64,000 bases of DNA, taken from NCBI GenBank assembly GCA_001695595.3, contig MBPM02000014.1, positions 1,099,480 through 1,163,479 on the forward strand, in the 5' to 3' direction. A program made the position numbers and the translations under genes. This DNA comes from Plasmopara viticola (lineage: Eukaryota; Oomycota; Peronosporomycetes; Peronosporales; Peronosporaceae). Shown piece after piece: positions 48,389 to 59,945 of this stretch. The notes beneath the pieces are model-generated. The model was not told the DNA's origin. It made no database searches and saw only the letters and a list, made by a program, of their open reading frames with translations. Each line of letters begins with the position of its first letter. Positions within the stretch are counted from its first letter, which is position 1.

Positions 48389-51300
48389 CCATCACGACCA
48401 ACAATAAAAAAGATATGACACTTGAAGCTTACAAATACAGCATCTGTCGAAACTGTCGCTAATGTTATCAGATTATGCAACGCACTCGGCGCAATAACAA
48501 ATACCTTATGCTTTTGTTGTTGTGCTTAGTACAACGTACTGACCTACCCGTTCCACACATGCCAATAAAGTATTTTCAAGCCAAAACTTTCTCAGCAGAG
48601 TTAAATGGGTGATTGGTTTGAAGCATTCAAAGAAGTGAACAAGATGTACGCGTTGTATGTGACTGGATTGGTTTGACCCTGTTTAAAACAGAGTTATGTG
48701 CTATCTATCATTAACGTATAACATATTGCATTTAAAATGTTCAGAATACACCGTCAAGTTGATCGACTTGCAAATGCGTCAAACAAAGCTTAAAGCAGCA
48801 CATACTTACAGCCCGAAGTGTATCAGCGACGCCACGAGTTTTTATATTGCTCCGCTACTCTATATCACATTTTATACTTCGTCATTTGAACTAGAGACGT
48901 GCACTGTATGGTATATCTTATACGCTCACCACAGGTTCACAGGAATGCAAGTGATCACAAACGCCATTTTTAGACAAGGGAATAATTAAAACTTAAAATC
49001 AAACTATGTACATTTTCATTCGAAAGGCATGCTCAGGTAACCTTTTAAGTTTATCTTGCATCCATCTCATAGTTCTTTACTTTTAAAAGCTGAACCGACA
49101 CCAATCCTCAGAAAAAATATCAGCTGAGAGCGAAGTAGATGGAGTTTAAACAGCTAGTAACAAGAGTTGAGACCCAGCATTAACTTACAGGCGCAACGCG
49201 GGCAGCGTTTGGGTAGTAAAGCTACATCATTTATAAAAACATTCGTGTCTGTCTATTCGTTCCCCCGTCCGTTCGCGCAGTATACAGTGTTTTTTTTAGC
49301 GAAAACTGCTATCTATTCGTTCACTCAAATGTTCCAAAGCTGAAAATCAGCTTTTCGACTTGGCTATGAAGTCCTATTGTATGTTGTTAGTCGATTTGAT
49401 TACGTCTTTCAGCTACACCGGCTTTAACAATTTACCTTACTGGACAATATAAAGATCAAGTTGTTTTGTTAACCCAGAATCTGAGGTATATAGATCCAGC
49501 GTTTTGTTTCTGGCCTGCATACGCACTTCGGAGATTGACTGAACTCATTAAATATATTTTATTTATTTCTTTATGGCGCCGCGGCTATCAAATCCTTTGC
49601 GAACGGCTCTGTGACTAGCAGCGGTGTCAAAGTGCATCGGCAGCTTCCACAATATTAGCTTTTTGCACTAATATAGCTTTTCCAGTGAAACCCGCGGTGT
49701 ATTTGAATCAGCCTGCTTGAAAATGACACATTTTAGTATTAAAAGCCGAGCTTTTTTAGACTCTGCTCAAATATATTCAAGACCAAATGAATTATTTTTT
49801 CAAATTTATACGGGTTACTATTGTAACTAAATTCATCGGTGTTAGGTTCTGTAAGCCTTACTATACCTTAATATTGACCACGTGAAAGCTCTGATTTCAA
49901 GAACTTAGCAAGAAAACTCAACAAAGCAGTAGACCTTGCTTGCAGCAGACTGTCGTAGCAAATAGAAATGACGGATTGCTATCTGCCCGATTTTGAGAAT
50001 AATGTCTTCTGCAGCAGTGTCTGAGATATACTCGTGGTCCCAGCGCCTCCAGTCCTAGATCTGAAAGGCGTTGTGATGCCAAAGTCTTCGATCGTCGATA
50101 TCAAAAAGATCTACGGCATCAATTACAATTGAGCTTTAAGTTCCCGTATTTTCTGATGGTGAGGGCATTTATTTTACTTTGAACGCTGACGGCGGTGACG
50201 CGCAAGAATGCTTTCCACGCGGCAGTGGTGCTTGCTCAATTTATCAAAGAGAGGTGGATGTGTCCGCATCGCGCGTTAAAATATGTGCTCTTTGGCATAA
50301 TTTGGCTCATTGCCGCCGTCTGGCATTTACAATTTAGGAGCTTGCGGGCCGTGGCGCCAATGACCTTTATTTTTTTGCCAAAATTTGTACTGGATATTGC
50401 AGCTCGAACACCTAGAGGCCATGCCCGACAGAGCGTTGATCCTCGTACGCGTAGTCGCATCTATCTACTTATGGGTCCCTCGACTTTACGCCCATCAGAA
50501 CCAGAAGCCGTTTAACATTACCCTGCACAAAGGGGGCGAGCAAGACAAAATAAAATTTCGGAATGAACGACCCTTAGCCATTCCCCGTTTAGAGGCAACT
50601 AACGAATGCGATGCATTGCAGTTCACAACTTATTTAACTATTTTGATGTTTATCCTTCTTATAAGTTTGATTTTTTTTTTATCAATTACGCACTGGAGGC
50701 AAGAACTATATTCATTTTGGTAGTGTTTTAGTTAGGTATAATGTCGCAACATTTATCGATGTTCAGCTCACAAATAGTTCTTTAGATCTTGCAGGCGAGT
50801 CTGTGCTCGAAGAGAGCATACTCATAGCAAGCAGATTTTCTTCGTACACAATAATAGTCCTCGTCTAGGTTAGGTCTTAGGCTCTAGTGTTAAGGGTATG
50901 GAGTGTGTAAAAAGACAAATTCAATGATTACTTAATGTAAAAAGCAGTTCTTGCCACTTCTTACGATAAAATACGTGTCTTAAAGGGTAGAATCGCTACC
51001 AAGTCTTTAAAAAATAAATTATTAGTCTTAAAGATGGATACTATATCTCATTACCTTTAAGCAATAGGCTCATAACTTGAGCAGATATACTATGTACTAG
51101 AAACAATCTTTATCTCAGCGACCGCTTTGCACAAAAAACTATTCACATCGATTCATTTACCATATTAAAAAAGTCAAAGATTTATAAAAGACTTTGCTCG
51201 ACATCCAGCAACGCAATGAGCAGAAGAACATTTGACAATAGGATCGAAGATGCTTTATAGACTGAGCAGTGAGCCTCTCGACAGAGAATCAGCTCGATGG

Positions 51301-52136
51301 AGCAATTCCAGCGATGATTGACATTGATGGTTGTCACGTCCAAACTCGCTCAAAGAAGTGACATTCGCTCTAAAAATCTCCGAATGACATCAAGCGATTT
51401 CAAGCTGATACTGAAATTGCTAATTCGAGTAAAAATCAGCAGTACAAATCAAAGAAAGAAATAGACCATTAGAAACATAATCTGGTTAGTTTAATTAGCT
51501 TATTAACGATTTGCATACGGAGAGACAACATGGGAAATGCAAGGCAATTTTAAAGTCAACAAGAAATGTCAATTAACCTTTGAGAAGGATACTGGTCAAC
51601 AACAACAAAAAATCGTAATGTTGACGATAGAAGAGCATACACTCTCATTAGACAAATCTTTTTTGCTACAAGCCGCTACAATTAATTCATATATCACAAA
51701 GAATCCATCCGAACTAGAATATAATCATGTTTATATGTAGTAAGTCATGCCATATTTCAACTGCTTAAGCAATCAAGGAGAGCTCAAAAACTTGTGCCGT
51801 GAAATATTGATAATCCAGGAAGTAAGTCGAATCAAGAATGAATTTATACCATTGGATTCAGTAGCACGTTTTTGTAGAACGGTCATGAGCAAAAAAAATT
51901 GTAATGAGCCTAAGTAAATATTTAGGACTTCATTCCGTCGTATCGAAAGCCGCTATCTCGTACTCCGGAATAATATAAATGATGTGCCACGCAGTATTTT
52001 TTTCCTCAACTTCATAATCAATGATGTACACTTTTTAGTGTTGACTCACTACAATTGGAATTAGGTGCAGCGGGGCTGTCGTAGCCGTTTGCTTAAAGAG
52101 AGTGTGAGTTCAATTGCTGACCTTTGTTCTATGCTT

Positions 52137-52190
52137 CCTTTGTCGAGAAATAACAGATATGGTTCCATATCTGTTATTTCTCGACAAAGG
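52137..52190. repeat. perfect 54-bp palindrome
   Basis: The arms 52137-52162 and 52165-52190 are exact 26-base reverse complements separated by only TT. The arm starts CCTTTGTCGAGAAATAACAG. Perfect conservation suggests a recent origin. No ORF or element ends are visible at its borders. Confidence 0.95.
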
Positions 52191-53373
52191 ATGATACATA
52201 TCAAATGCATCCTTCGGGATCAAAGATCCACGCCGTGCATTAAGGCCGTCAAGTATCTTTCAAACTGGCTTTATACAACACCGATGAGAGGTCATTCAAG
52301 TCAACTGACAAGAATTTGTACTGTGCTATCAGTTCCATCATGTAAACCATGAACATTTCGTCTTGTTCAAGTAAAACTTTACTGCGAAAAAAATCTCAGG
52401 CTCGTTTATCCTCTCAATAAGAGCATATGGCAGAGCCCTCTAATCATTTCCCACCATGCTTAGCTTCGGCCTTCCCCGTTTAAAACAAGACGCCTACTTA
52501 TCTCGATGAGTGCCATGCGCTGCCGTCGGCGCTTCGATAAGATGTGTAATTTCGACGAGACGAGATTTGCCGTGTCGATTCCACGTTGACATGATTGTGC
52601 ATTGATGCATCGACGTCTCCATAGAAGTCCAGCAAGACGTTCTACTCATCCTAAATTCCTCCCAGCAGTATGTAAGGTGCCAGTAGGTTAGCACTCCGGA
52701 TGCCTTGATCTCTGGCCCATTATTGAGTACAGCGATCACTGTCTATAACAAGCGTTGTTCGGCGGGTCACATGCCAGTTCACGTGCATCGTTGGGGGTGC
52801 GCTTTTGATGCCTTGGCTTATACTGCGATGCCTTGCGTGATATGCAGCGAGCGCGTATCTAGGGTGGATAACGTGCCGCTCCACGTGTATCTTCAAGCCA
52901 CGCGTGGCTGAGAGTCAAACTCACCTTTCATATCATATAGCGAGTAAGAGCATGCACAGGAAATAATGTGCCCTTCCACGTGTGGTGATAGGATCTTGCC
53001 TATGCCGCTTTGACTTAATGCCAGCCATGGCAAAGCACCGCTACGTATATTATGTGACACTTTGGGCGCAATTTTAGGGCTTCGCCCACACAGTTTTGGC
53101 GAAGTGGCAAACATGTTAACATCGACATGCAACAAATGCTGTTACGCATGAGTATCACCTAAAATTCCATATGGCACCATTAGTGTCCACCTTTGACATT
53201 TAAGAACTACTACATTGACGTATTCAGCGTCGATAGCACTAATGCCTTCTAGTAGTGATAAGCTCATGACTAACAAAGACTCCACTGGGAGCAAATTAAG
53301 TGACACTTAAGGTATAAGCGTTAAGCAACATGGGAAGATGAGGCTTGCAGAGCCAGGATCATTGGGTGGCTCG

Positions 53374-53411
53374 ATCAAAATAAATTTCAGCTATCAAAAT
53401 AAATTTCAGCT
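53374..53411. repeat. 19-bp direct repeat x2
   Basis: ATCAAAATAAATTTCAGCT occurs twice in immediate tandem. This looks like a simple slippage duplication. Confidence 0.85.
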
Positions 53412-55527
53412 ATACTGATGAGACGGAATAGACTCTCGAGATGTGGAACAGCCTATGGACATCTGTCGATGATTCATCTGCCATGTGCTGGGATTTTCCG
53501 TCCTCGGAGCTTGCGAAAAATCACAAATATAAACTCCTACAAATAGTCAATCATGTGGAATGCTGCGCCAAACAAGCAACATTCAGTCGGTTCGAAGGAT
53601 TCAGTTGAAAATAACTAAATTTTGTTCAGGCCGAGTGGAGGAATGGAAGATCGACTAAGCTTAGCTCGAAATAGCTCCGTCTTTCTAGCACATAATATGC
53701 TTTCGAGCTCTGCTTGCTGCTTGTGAAGGCAATCGTGGAAGGAGTAAACCGCGGACTGTCCGTGTCGACTCTGGGATGCCGAACAATTTCGTTTGACTCT
53801 CCACTATCGGAGGAAGTCAGCTTAGCTATATACTGAATATCCACAAGCACATCAACTTGTCAATCCTACTGTTTACTTAGCGATCAGAGCGAAAGTCATT
53901 GGGCCAAGAATTTTGTCGATTAAGACTTAGTATCCTTAGCTTTGATACAGTCGAGGGCTATTTGGTTCTGTGTTTAAATGTAAGCTTTGACCTCATCCTC
54001 GAAATGACGTGGCTGGAGCGCGCAAGTTCCGAGTTGAATGAAGATGCTTGGCACTGATTGCCAATTTTACGGCCTCTCCAGAAGAGGTCGGGATCACACG
54101 TAGCAAACTCATTCGGATCAGCCCGTACCTCATCGATTTAGAAAGATAGGATCTGTCACTTCCTCCAAAATGAGACTTGTTGACAATCTCAGCTAACAGA
54201 GTATGTACTCCCTGGACAAAGACCATCAACTGTCTCCCTTAAAATGCTGCAAGGAAGCGTGAATACAAATTTTACGCATGACTAGAGAGCAAAAATCATG
54301 CATAATCTGACGCTACACATCATTTCATGCGGGATATGCTGTCTTGACTACACTAGAGACTATTCGCGTGCTCTTTTACCGAGCTTTAAGATGAAAAACC
54401 TATACAGTATAACCCCATCCACAACAATGCGGACATCGTGCTCCTTGACCTAAAACAGAAATTCTCTTCTTCCTTTTACGCTCACCGTAATTAACGTCGG
54501 CTTGGTTGATCAACCCTCTTGATTGCCGGCGTCCCCGACGCCACCGACTTCACCGTCGTCTGCTGGAGAGGCGCTGAAAGATCGCTCTCATAAATTGAAT
54601 AAGGTCCTTCAGATGCGTAATTCTTTGTGCAAACAGGTGTCTTAGGCTAAGCATGAGTATTGTCATCAAGTCCATCTTGTATGCTATGAGGCGAATGAGC
54701 ATACAGATCCATTCTCATAAAAAATAAAGCTCTTTGGCTCAGATTTCTTGATAAGTTGTACTAGGTGCAGCGGAGCTGACGCAGCTATTTGATTTGCGGT
54801 AGTACAAGGTGAGAATTCTGACGCTCGTACTATGCTTACAACAAGTGCGAGTTGCAGATCGATACCTGGCAGACAGCATACAACCAATCCCTAAATTAGC
54901 TCTTACATTCCCAATATCTAGCTGAATGTCAATTAAGTTCAACGATAGCGTTTTTCCGTGGGGTGAAAATTCTGTAATTACTATGTAGTAAAACAATTTT
55001 TCTAATATGCATTGAATAGAACATGTTTTTTTATGCAAACTCAATACTAAGTACTGTTGTCTTTTGAGATTGGATAAAGGGACTTGACTCAAGTGAGATT
55101 TCTTGACCGCCTTGGGGTCATGCATCTTCTGTACAAGACAATTGATGGACCAGCTTGTACCGATACAGACGAAGCCATTCCTATATCAACCACACACATC
55201 AAAAGGACTTAATTTTTCACCGGTAAAGTTCCCCATGACTGGTGGTGATGGGGGATCGGGTTGATTCTTTAAAGTCTAAAGGTGAGACAACGAACAACGT
55301 TTCCAGCCCCCCAAGTACAGACATAGATTCTGTACTCTTCCTATCCGCAGCCACAGCAGCGTATGTTGTAGGGAAACAAATATATCCATTGGTACTAAAT
55401 ACAATCTTGCGGGGTCATTGACGTTAACAGAACAAATCGTCAGCTTATCAGCTTGCGTGCACGAGACAATGCTTCAATTACACACGGACGCGCGTTTTCT
55501 GCTTTTGATCGCTCGCTATAAAACACT

Positions 55528-55605
55528 ATGAACGAAAAGGATCTTGTAAGAAGAGTACGCGTGCTGTCTGGTGATTTTGAGCCGACGCTTCCTGTGTATG
55601 TGTAG
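55528..55605 (+). pseudogene. possible truncated 5' end of a gene at the Penelope junction
   Basis: A TATAAAA (about 55517) is followed within about 10 bases by an ATG that opens 25 codons, MNEKDLVRRVRVLSGDFEPT and five more, ending at TAG 55603-55605. Only about 15 bases later the Penelope copy begins. The promoter-like start and charged peptide suggest the beginning of a gene cut off by the element, but the peptide is too short to prove it. Confidence 0.3.
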
Positions 55606-55620
55606 CCAATTTTGTTTAGT

Positions 55621-57410
55621 TTGGAGGCTTGAGGTAGCAGATTTTAACCTGCGTTCCGAGTGCCTTTTCCAGCTCATCGGTCAGTAATATAGACCGTAGT
55701 CTGCTTCTTAAAGTCCGTTTGGGTTGTTTTGGAGCTTGAAAACTATAGGTGCTGTAGATGACGTGTTTCGTGATGACGTAGTGTCGTCGAGCGCCTGTCT
55801 AAACAGCGGTTGTAGTATCCTCGGAGTATATCCTCGGTCAAGTAGCCGCGCATAGAGTTGTTTGACGATTCGTTTAAAGTCACGATATCGAACATTTTGT
55901 TTGCGGTATTTACGGACTTGGCCAATGATTAGTCCTTTCAGAACACCAGGTGGATGAGCGCTATTAGCAGGAATATACAAGTACAAATTCAGATTTTCTG
56001 ATATGTTCTTGTGTATATCCTTTGTTTGTCCCGAATGATTCGTAGGTCTAGAAACACAGCTTCATCTTTGTCGATAGAGCTTGTGAATCGTAGCTTAGAC
56101 CGCCGGGTAAATGTTGCTAACATGCGCTGGAAGCTATATGGCTCGGTGCTCGGACTCCACAATGTGAAGATGTCATCGATGTAGCGTTTGTAGTAAACTA
56201 CATGTCGCGAGAATTCTGTAAGTAGAATCTCTTCGATGTGGGCCACGTAGAGGGAAGCGAATGCCGGTGCCACCGGTGTTCCCATAGCCGTTCCACGCAA
56301 TTGGCGCCAGCATGAGTCTCCAAAGGTAAAGTAATTGTTGTGCATTACTACTTGGAGTCCAGACAGAATTGCGTTTTCCCAAGGATGACCCCGTATACGT
56401 TCCGCGATTGCTTTGATAGCGTTGATAATCGGAATATTGGTGTAGAGAGATTCTACATCGATTGTGATTAACAGCGTATCAGGCGGGAGTATCAGGTCCG
56501 GGAGGTCTGTCAATAGCTGGTCTGAGTCGCGTATATAGGATTTAGTGGATCTATAAAAGGGTTGAAGTTGAAAATCTAACCACTTTGAAAGTCCTTCCAG
56601 TATACTTGCGCTATTGGATACAATGGGTCGAATACAGAGTTTAGGTTTGTGTATTTTTGCTAATGCGTAAAACACATTCAACCTTGACTCTTCTAGTTTC
56701 GCCACAATGATCCGTGTTGTGTCCCAGTCAGTACGATAGGCATATGTCTTTGCCATGTTTCTGTACCAAGTGCGAACTTTTGTCCGCACAAGCCGGGTTA
56801 ATGCTTCGACTGGAGCGCATTGCAGCTCGTATATTGACTTATCTGAAAGATGGTCAATACACAGTCTCACATAATGCTCCGTTGTAAAAAGAGCCGGCCC
56901 TAAGTTCTTATCAGTAAGGACTACTTTAAGATCTGGGCGGCTTCTTAGGAGCTGAAACGTGTTCCATTGTCTCGAGTTTAGGTTCCTGAGTTTCCTCGGT
57001 TCCCATGTCTCGCGACTAATGTTGTCGTGAACACGTGTGAGTATCGTTTCGATTGAAGCCGGTGCTGGTTTCGGTTGAAACGATGGGTTCGGAACATAAA
57101 TCTTGCGATTATATGATCCTTGATGGTTCCCAAACTGTGCGGAGAGGCGAACTTTCCGTATGAAGTCTGGGAGTGCAGCATGAAGATCGGGCGGTCGGAG
57201 AGGTCGAGGGGTCGGGCAGAATCTTAAGTTAAGACCCAGAAGGCGGTTCAGAGCAGGGGGAGTAGCAATTGCAGAAGAACCAAAGTTATGAAAAGCTAAG
57301 TTCTTTGCATAGCTATTAACCTCCCTTGTACTGCGACTAGCAAATAGTGCCAGTGCATTCCTACTATCTGATCTGTCTACTTGGATTGGGTCTTGCCTTT
57401 CGCGTTCCAC
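55621..57410 (-). pseudogene. Penelope-type reverse transcriptase (ORF2), copy 1, one frameshift
   Basis: From the GTG at 57410 the frame runs 473 codons to 55989. Motifs in order: VLTDKNLGPAL (about 164-174), ALAKIHKP, RPIVSNSAS (about 261), ITIDVESLYTNIP (about 315-327), LRGTAMGTPVAPAFASLY (about 371-388), YYKRYIDDIFTLW with catalytic YIDD (about 406-418), and FLDLRIIR. A one-base deletion at about 55988 shifts the frame. The Penelope thumb region (NSAHPPGVLKGLIIGQVRKY) continues in the next frame to 55708 and beyond. The GTAMGTPVAP and AHPPGVLKGLI-GQ signatures are those of Penelope-like enzymes, related to telomerase reverse transcriptase. There is no GIY-YIG endonuclease. No ATG exists before residue 219, and the ORF seems to be reached by frameshifting from ORF1. 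Confidence 0.93.
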
Positions 57411-58299
57411 GCGCCTTTCTGCTTGTTGTTTTTCCCTGAATTCAACTTGGTGGGCGGCTTTCCGGACTTGGCGAGACCGGTAGCGCCCGCTTTTCCGTTT
57501 GCGCGTAGCCTTTCCTTTTGAGGCTTTGCCGATTTCTTCTGCTGCTGGGGCTTTGCAGTCTTCGTTATGCGCCGATCGGTGCCCCTTTGACGACCGGCGC
57601 TGTCGTTTAACGCTTCCTTGAGCCGCGACACTTGATTTTTCAGTGGTCGCAGCTCCTGTTGGATGCGCTTGTTGACGAGCTCCTGGACAGATGTTGCCAT
57701 GGGCGTTTCTGATTCGATGTCATGGCTGTCGCTCGTTTGGCTTCTTTAGCGGCTTTGGCCCGTTCCTTAATGACTTGTTCCATCGCTAAGTCGTAGCGAA
57801 GTTGAGTCAGTCGTGTGTTAAGAAGGGCCTTGGCCATAAGGAAGTCAGTGACCGCCATCGAGTTTTGTCCATTAGGAGAAGTAATTGCACTTTCCCATGG
57901 CGGACCCGATGGCATAAAAAGGGTGTGAACATCGCAATAAAAAGAACTTATCTCTTTAATTGCATTAACCGATAATGTCTCAAGTTCAGTCTGAAGTAAA
58001 TTCAGTTCAGCCGCCGTTGCAGTCTTAATGATTTCTGCCAACGGCTTTTCGTTTTCAACGAGTTGCTGATTGAACTGGGCGCGCAAAGATGCAGCGCTAT
58101 CGGTATTTTCGAGCTCTTTAGACACGTTCAAGATAATCTTAGTCTTCACAGAGCGGGGCGGACCCTGCTCAAGGCGTTGAAGAGCTAGCTGCTTAGACTT
58201 GATTCTAGCAGTAAGATTCCTGTAGCGTTTGATCGTGGAGTCGATGATGCTCAACACGTTTTGCGGCGGACTGCTGCGAGTCGGGTTACTCGGGTCCAT
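57377..58299 (-). pseudogene. Penelope ORF1 (coiled-coil, basic tail), copy 1, one frameshift
   Basis: Starts at the ATG at 58297-58299 with MDPSNPTRSSPPQNVLSIID. The frame is open to 57640. A one-base deletion near 57720 (GATGTCATGG against GATGTCCATGG in copy 2) moves the remainder to the frame of 57700-57377. Helical heptad-like stretches (residues about 25-130 and VQELVNKRIQQELRPLKNQV) predict coiled coils. The C-terminal third is rich in Lys, Arg and Gln, as expected for RNA or DNA binding. ORF1 proteins of other telomere-associated Penelope elements are also coiled-coil; the parallel is from family knowledge, not from alignment here. Confidence 0.85.
57428..57434 (-). promoter_or_regulatory. 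-1 frameshift site between ORF1 and ORF2, copy 1
   Basis: The sense strand reads GAAAAAC within GGG-AAA-AAC of the ORF1 frame. A -1 slip here leads directly into the ORF2 frame, which is open through CAACAAGCAGAAAGGCGC. The first base is G, so this copy deviates from the classical A-AAA-AAC heptamer by one base. Confidence 0.5.
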
Positions 58300-59025
58300 C
58301 CTTAAGTGTAGTAACCTAGTTTCGATTAGGCTAGGTCAGATGTTGAGTGGCGAACAGCCGGCTGTTGTGTGCACGGTCTGTTGTTCGTCGCGGCGGCCGG
58401 TCGGCTCAGTCGGACGTTGGTCGTGGATCATGTCGACTTAGGACCAAGGCTTGAAGCCGGCCGTTTTTTGGTCGGCCAGGGCTTGAAGGTAGGACTTGGG
58501 ACCGGTCGGTTTGTTGGTCGACCGGTGACTTGATCGTGTCCGGATCTTGAACTTCGCACTTGGTCGGGTCCTTGGTCGGGTCCTAAGTCGGGTCTTGGTC
58601 GGGTCCTTAGTCGTCCTTTGGATCTTGGCCATCGGATACCAACAATCTTTTGACGTATTGCCCTACTTATGATCCGTTTTATGTTGAATATGGGTAGCAC
58701 TAACGGATAGGTTGATATCGAGAACTAGCGCAAGGCTTATGGGAAAAAGCCAGGTCTAGGGGATTATAACTTCTCCGCCTACCTCCCCGGTCACACTTTC
58801 AGATTTTACGTAAACCACGGCACTATTTCTGTTCGATACGGAGACGCACTAGGCTCACGTATCCAGGGTGCTGCTCACTCACACTCCTGTGTGCCCGCAG
58901 AGTCAAAAATCCCTTATGGGATAGAGTTCTCCGCAAATGAGAACTCCGATAAGCGTTACAATAAATTGCAAGCACGGTGCTCAAGGGCACGGGTTTTTCT
59001 TAATTAAAAATAAAAAGGTTTAGGA
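58300..59025 (-). promoter_or_regulatory. 5' leader of Penelope copy 1
   Basis: About 725 bases upstream of ORF1, nearly identical to 62714-63456 in copy 2. It contains the GGTCGGGTCCTT minisatellite, a small hairpin (AGTTCTC..GAGAACT at about 58927-58946) and an A-rich end just before the seam GGTTTAGGA. Both leaders have an open frame through the minisatellite, but it begins with GTG and diverges at its C-terminus, so I do not call it a gene. Confidence 0.6.
58561..58615. repeat. 12-bp minisatellite in the leader of copy 1
   Basis: About four to five units of GGTCGGGTCCTT with TAA and single-base variants. The matching array in copy 2 (62976-63039) has one more unit, so the array changes length between copies. 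Confidence 0.85.
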
Positions 59026-59224
59026 TCTATTAAATTATGCAAGTTACTACACAAACTTAATTATTCCTAAAGAATTGTCCGAAATGATCCGGTTGACTAA
59101 TTCTTTCGCTGGTTTGCTTCTTCAGTAGGACTTGTTTTTCTATAGTTGGACTTGGCCCTTACGGACATCTTACCAAAACTCTAACATGAAATTCATACTT
59201 GAAATTCATACTTGAAATTCATAC
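59026..59224 (-). repeat. flanking block A1 (pseudo-LTR), short version
   Basis: Shares about 155 bases (TCTATTAAATTATGCAAGTT through CCAAAACTCTAACAT) with blocks A2 and A3, then has only three units of the TTGAAATTCATAC minisatellite. It contains the hammerhead-like fold. It is followed by an inverted telomere fragment (TAAACCCTAG at 59231-59240) and then the telomeric array. Confidence 0.85.
59065..59130 (-). ncRNA. hammerhead-ribozyme-like fold in block A1
   Basis: On the sense (minus) strand: helix I TCCTA/TAGGA, core CTGAAGA (CUGANGA), core GAAA, helix III GAATT..GTC pairing with GAC..AATTC with one bulged A, then U-U before helix I (cleavage after the second U). This copy differs from A2/A3 inside helix III, yet nine pairs are kept because the bulge moves. 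Helix II is weak (two G-C pairs and one extra A), which makes activity uncertain. Confidence 0.55.
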
Positions 59225-59249
59225 GGTTTCTAAACCCTAGACTTCAAAA

Positions 59250-59574
59250 GGTTTAGGGTTTAGGGTTTAGGATTTAGGGTTAGGGTTTAGGGTTTAGGGG
59301 TTAGGGGTTAGGGGCTAGGGTTTAGGGTTTAGGGTTTAGGGTTTAGGGTTTAGGGTTTAGGGTTTAGGGTTTAGGGTTTAGGGTTTAGGGTTTAGGGTTA
59401 GGGTTTAGGGTTATAGGGTTATAGGGTTATAGGGTTTAGGGTTTAGGGTTTAGGGTTTAGGGTTTAGGGTTTAGGGTTTAGGGTTTAGGGTTTAGGGTTT
59501 AGGGTTTAGGGTTTAGGGTTTAGGGTTTAGGGTTTAGGGTTTAGGGTTTAGGGTTTAGGGTTTAGGGTTTAGGA
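59250..59574 (+). repeat. interstitial telomeric array (TTTAGGG)n
   Basis: About 325 bases of TTTAGGG units in the outward orientation, with scattered variants (GGATTTAGGG, GGGGTTAGGGG and a run of TTATAGGG). It is a former chromosome end or telomeric filler, now buried between copy 1 and copy 2. Confidence 0.97.
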
Positions 59575-59929
59575 TTTATTAAATTATGCAAGTTACTACA
59601 CAAACTTAATTATTCCTAAAGAATAGTCCGAAATGATCCGATTGACTAATTCTTTCGCTGGTTTGCTTCTTCAGTAGGACTTGTTATTCTATAGTTGGAC
59701 TTGGCCCTTACGGACATCTTACCAAAACTCTAACTTGAAATTCATACTTGAAATTCATACTTGAAATTCATAGTTGAAATTCATACTTGAAATTCATACC
59801 TGAATTTCATACTTGAATTTCATACTTGAATTTCATACTTGAATTTCATACTTGAATTTCATACTTGAATTTCATACTTGAATTTCATACTTAAATTTCA
59901 TACTTGAATTTCATACTTGAAATTTGTAC
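59575..59929 (-). repeat. flanking block A2 (pseudo-LTR) with minisatellite
   Basis: The same unique part as A1/A3 followed by about 15 units of the 13-bp minisatellite TTGAAATTCATAC / TTGAATTTCATAC, ending TTTGTACTAGGG. It lies 3' of copy 2 in the sense direction and has no element body on its left, only telomeric repeats. A2 and A3 therefore flank copy 2 as direct repeats. Confidence 0.9.
59614..59679 (-). ncRNA. hammerhead-ribozyme-like fold in block A2
   Basis: Identical to the fold at 63496-63561: TCCTA/TAGGA helix I, CTGAAGA and GAAA core strands, and helix III GAA-TAGTC with GACTA-TTC and one bulged T. The predicted cut would lie 3' of the copy 2 coding region and release a transcript of one element unit (about 3.88 kb from the equivalent cut in A3). 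Confidence 0.57.
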
Positions 59930-59945
59930 TAGGGTTTAGGGTTTA
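59930..59945 (+). repeat. telomeric seam between A2 and copy 2
   Basis: TAGGGTTTAGGGTTTA, about 2.3 telomeric units, joins block A2 to the 3' end of copy 2. Read on the minus strand its first three bases, TAA, are the ORF2 stop codon. Confidence 0.95.

Larger units (their letters stand above)
48400..55527. other. gene-poor subtelomeric spacer
   Basis: About 7 kb without a supported gene. Open frames at 50195-50515, 51537-51740, 52494-52911 and 55125-54739 show no recognisable domain. The clear structures are the 54-bp palindrome at 52137-52190 and the small direct repeat at 53374-53411. Confidence 0.5.
55621..59025 (-). mobile_element. Penelope-like telomeric retroelement, copy 1 (3'-truncated)
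   Basis: Reads toward the centromere: 5' leader (58300-59025), ORF1 (58299-57377), ORF2 reverse transcriptase (to 55621). It corresponds base for base, at a constant offset of 4,414, to copy 2, but lacks the last 92 bases of the 3' end (59943-60034 in copy 2). It joins unrelated sequence at 55621 rather than telomeric repeats. At its 5' side the seam is a lone telomere-like GGTTTAGGA followed by block A1 and a telomeric array. Both ORFs carry one-base deletions. Confidence 0.93.

Noticed and set aside
56978..57181. Open frame antiparallel or out of frame to ORF2 (and its counterpart at 61359-61595)
   Set aside because: It is in another frame of the reverse transcriptase coding region, which has the clear family motifs, so this is a shadow.
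58428..58700. Open frame through the leader minisatellite of both Penelope copies (also 62819-63127), Arg/Pro/Asp-rich
   Set aside because: It begins with GTG, its repetitive peptide is dictated by the 12-bp minisatellite, and the two copies diverge at the C-terminus. It is more likely a by-product than a third ORF.
59720..59930. Regular repeats resembling a CRISPR array
   Set aside because: The 13-bp unit is in direct tandem without unique spacers; it is a minisatellite in a eukaryotic chromosome.
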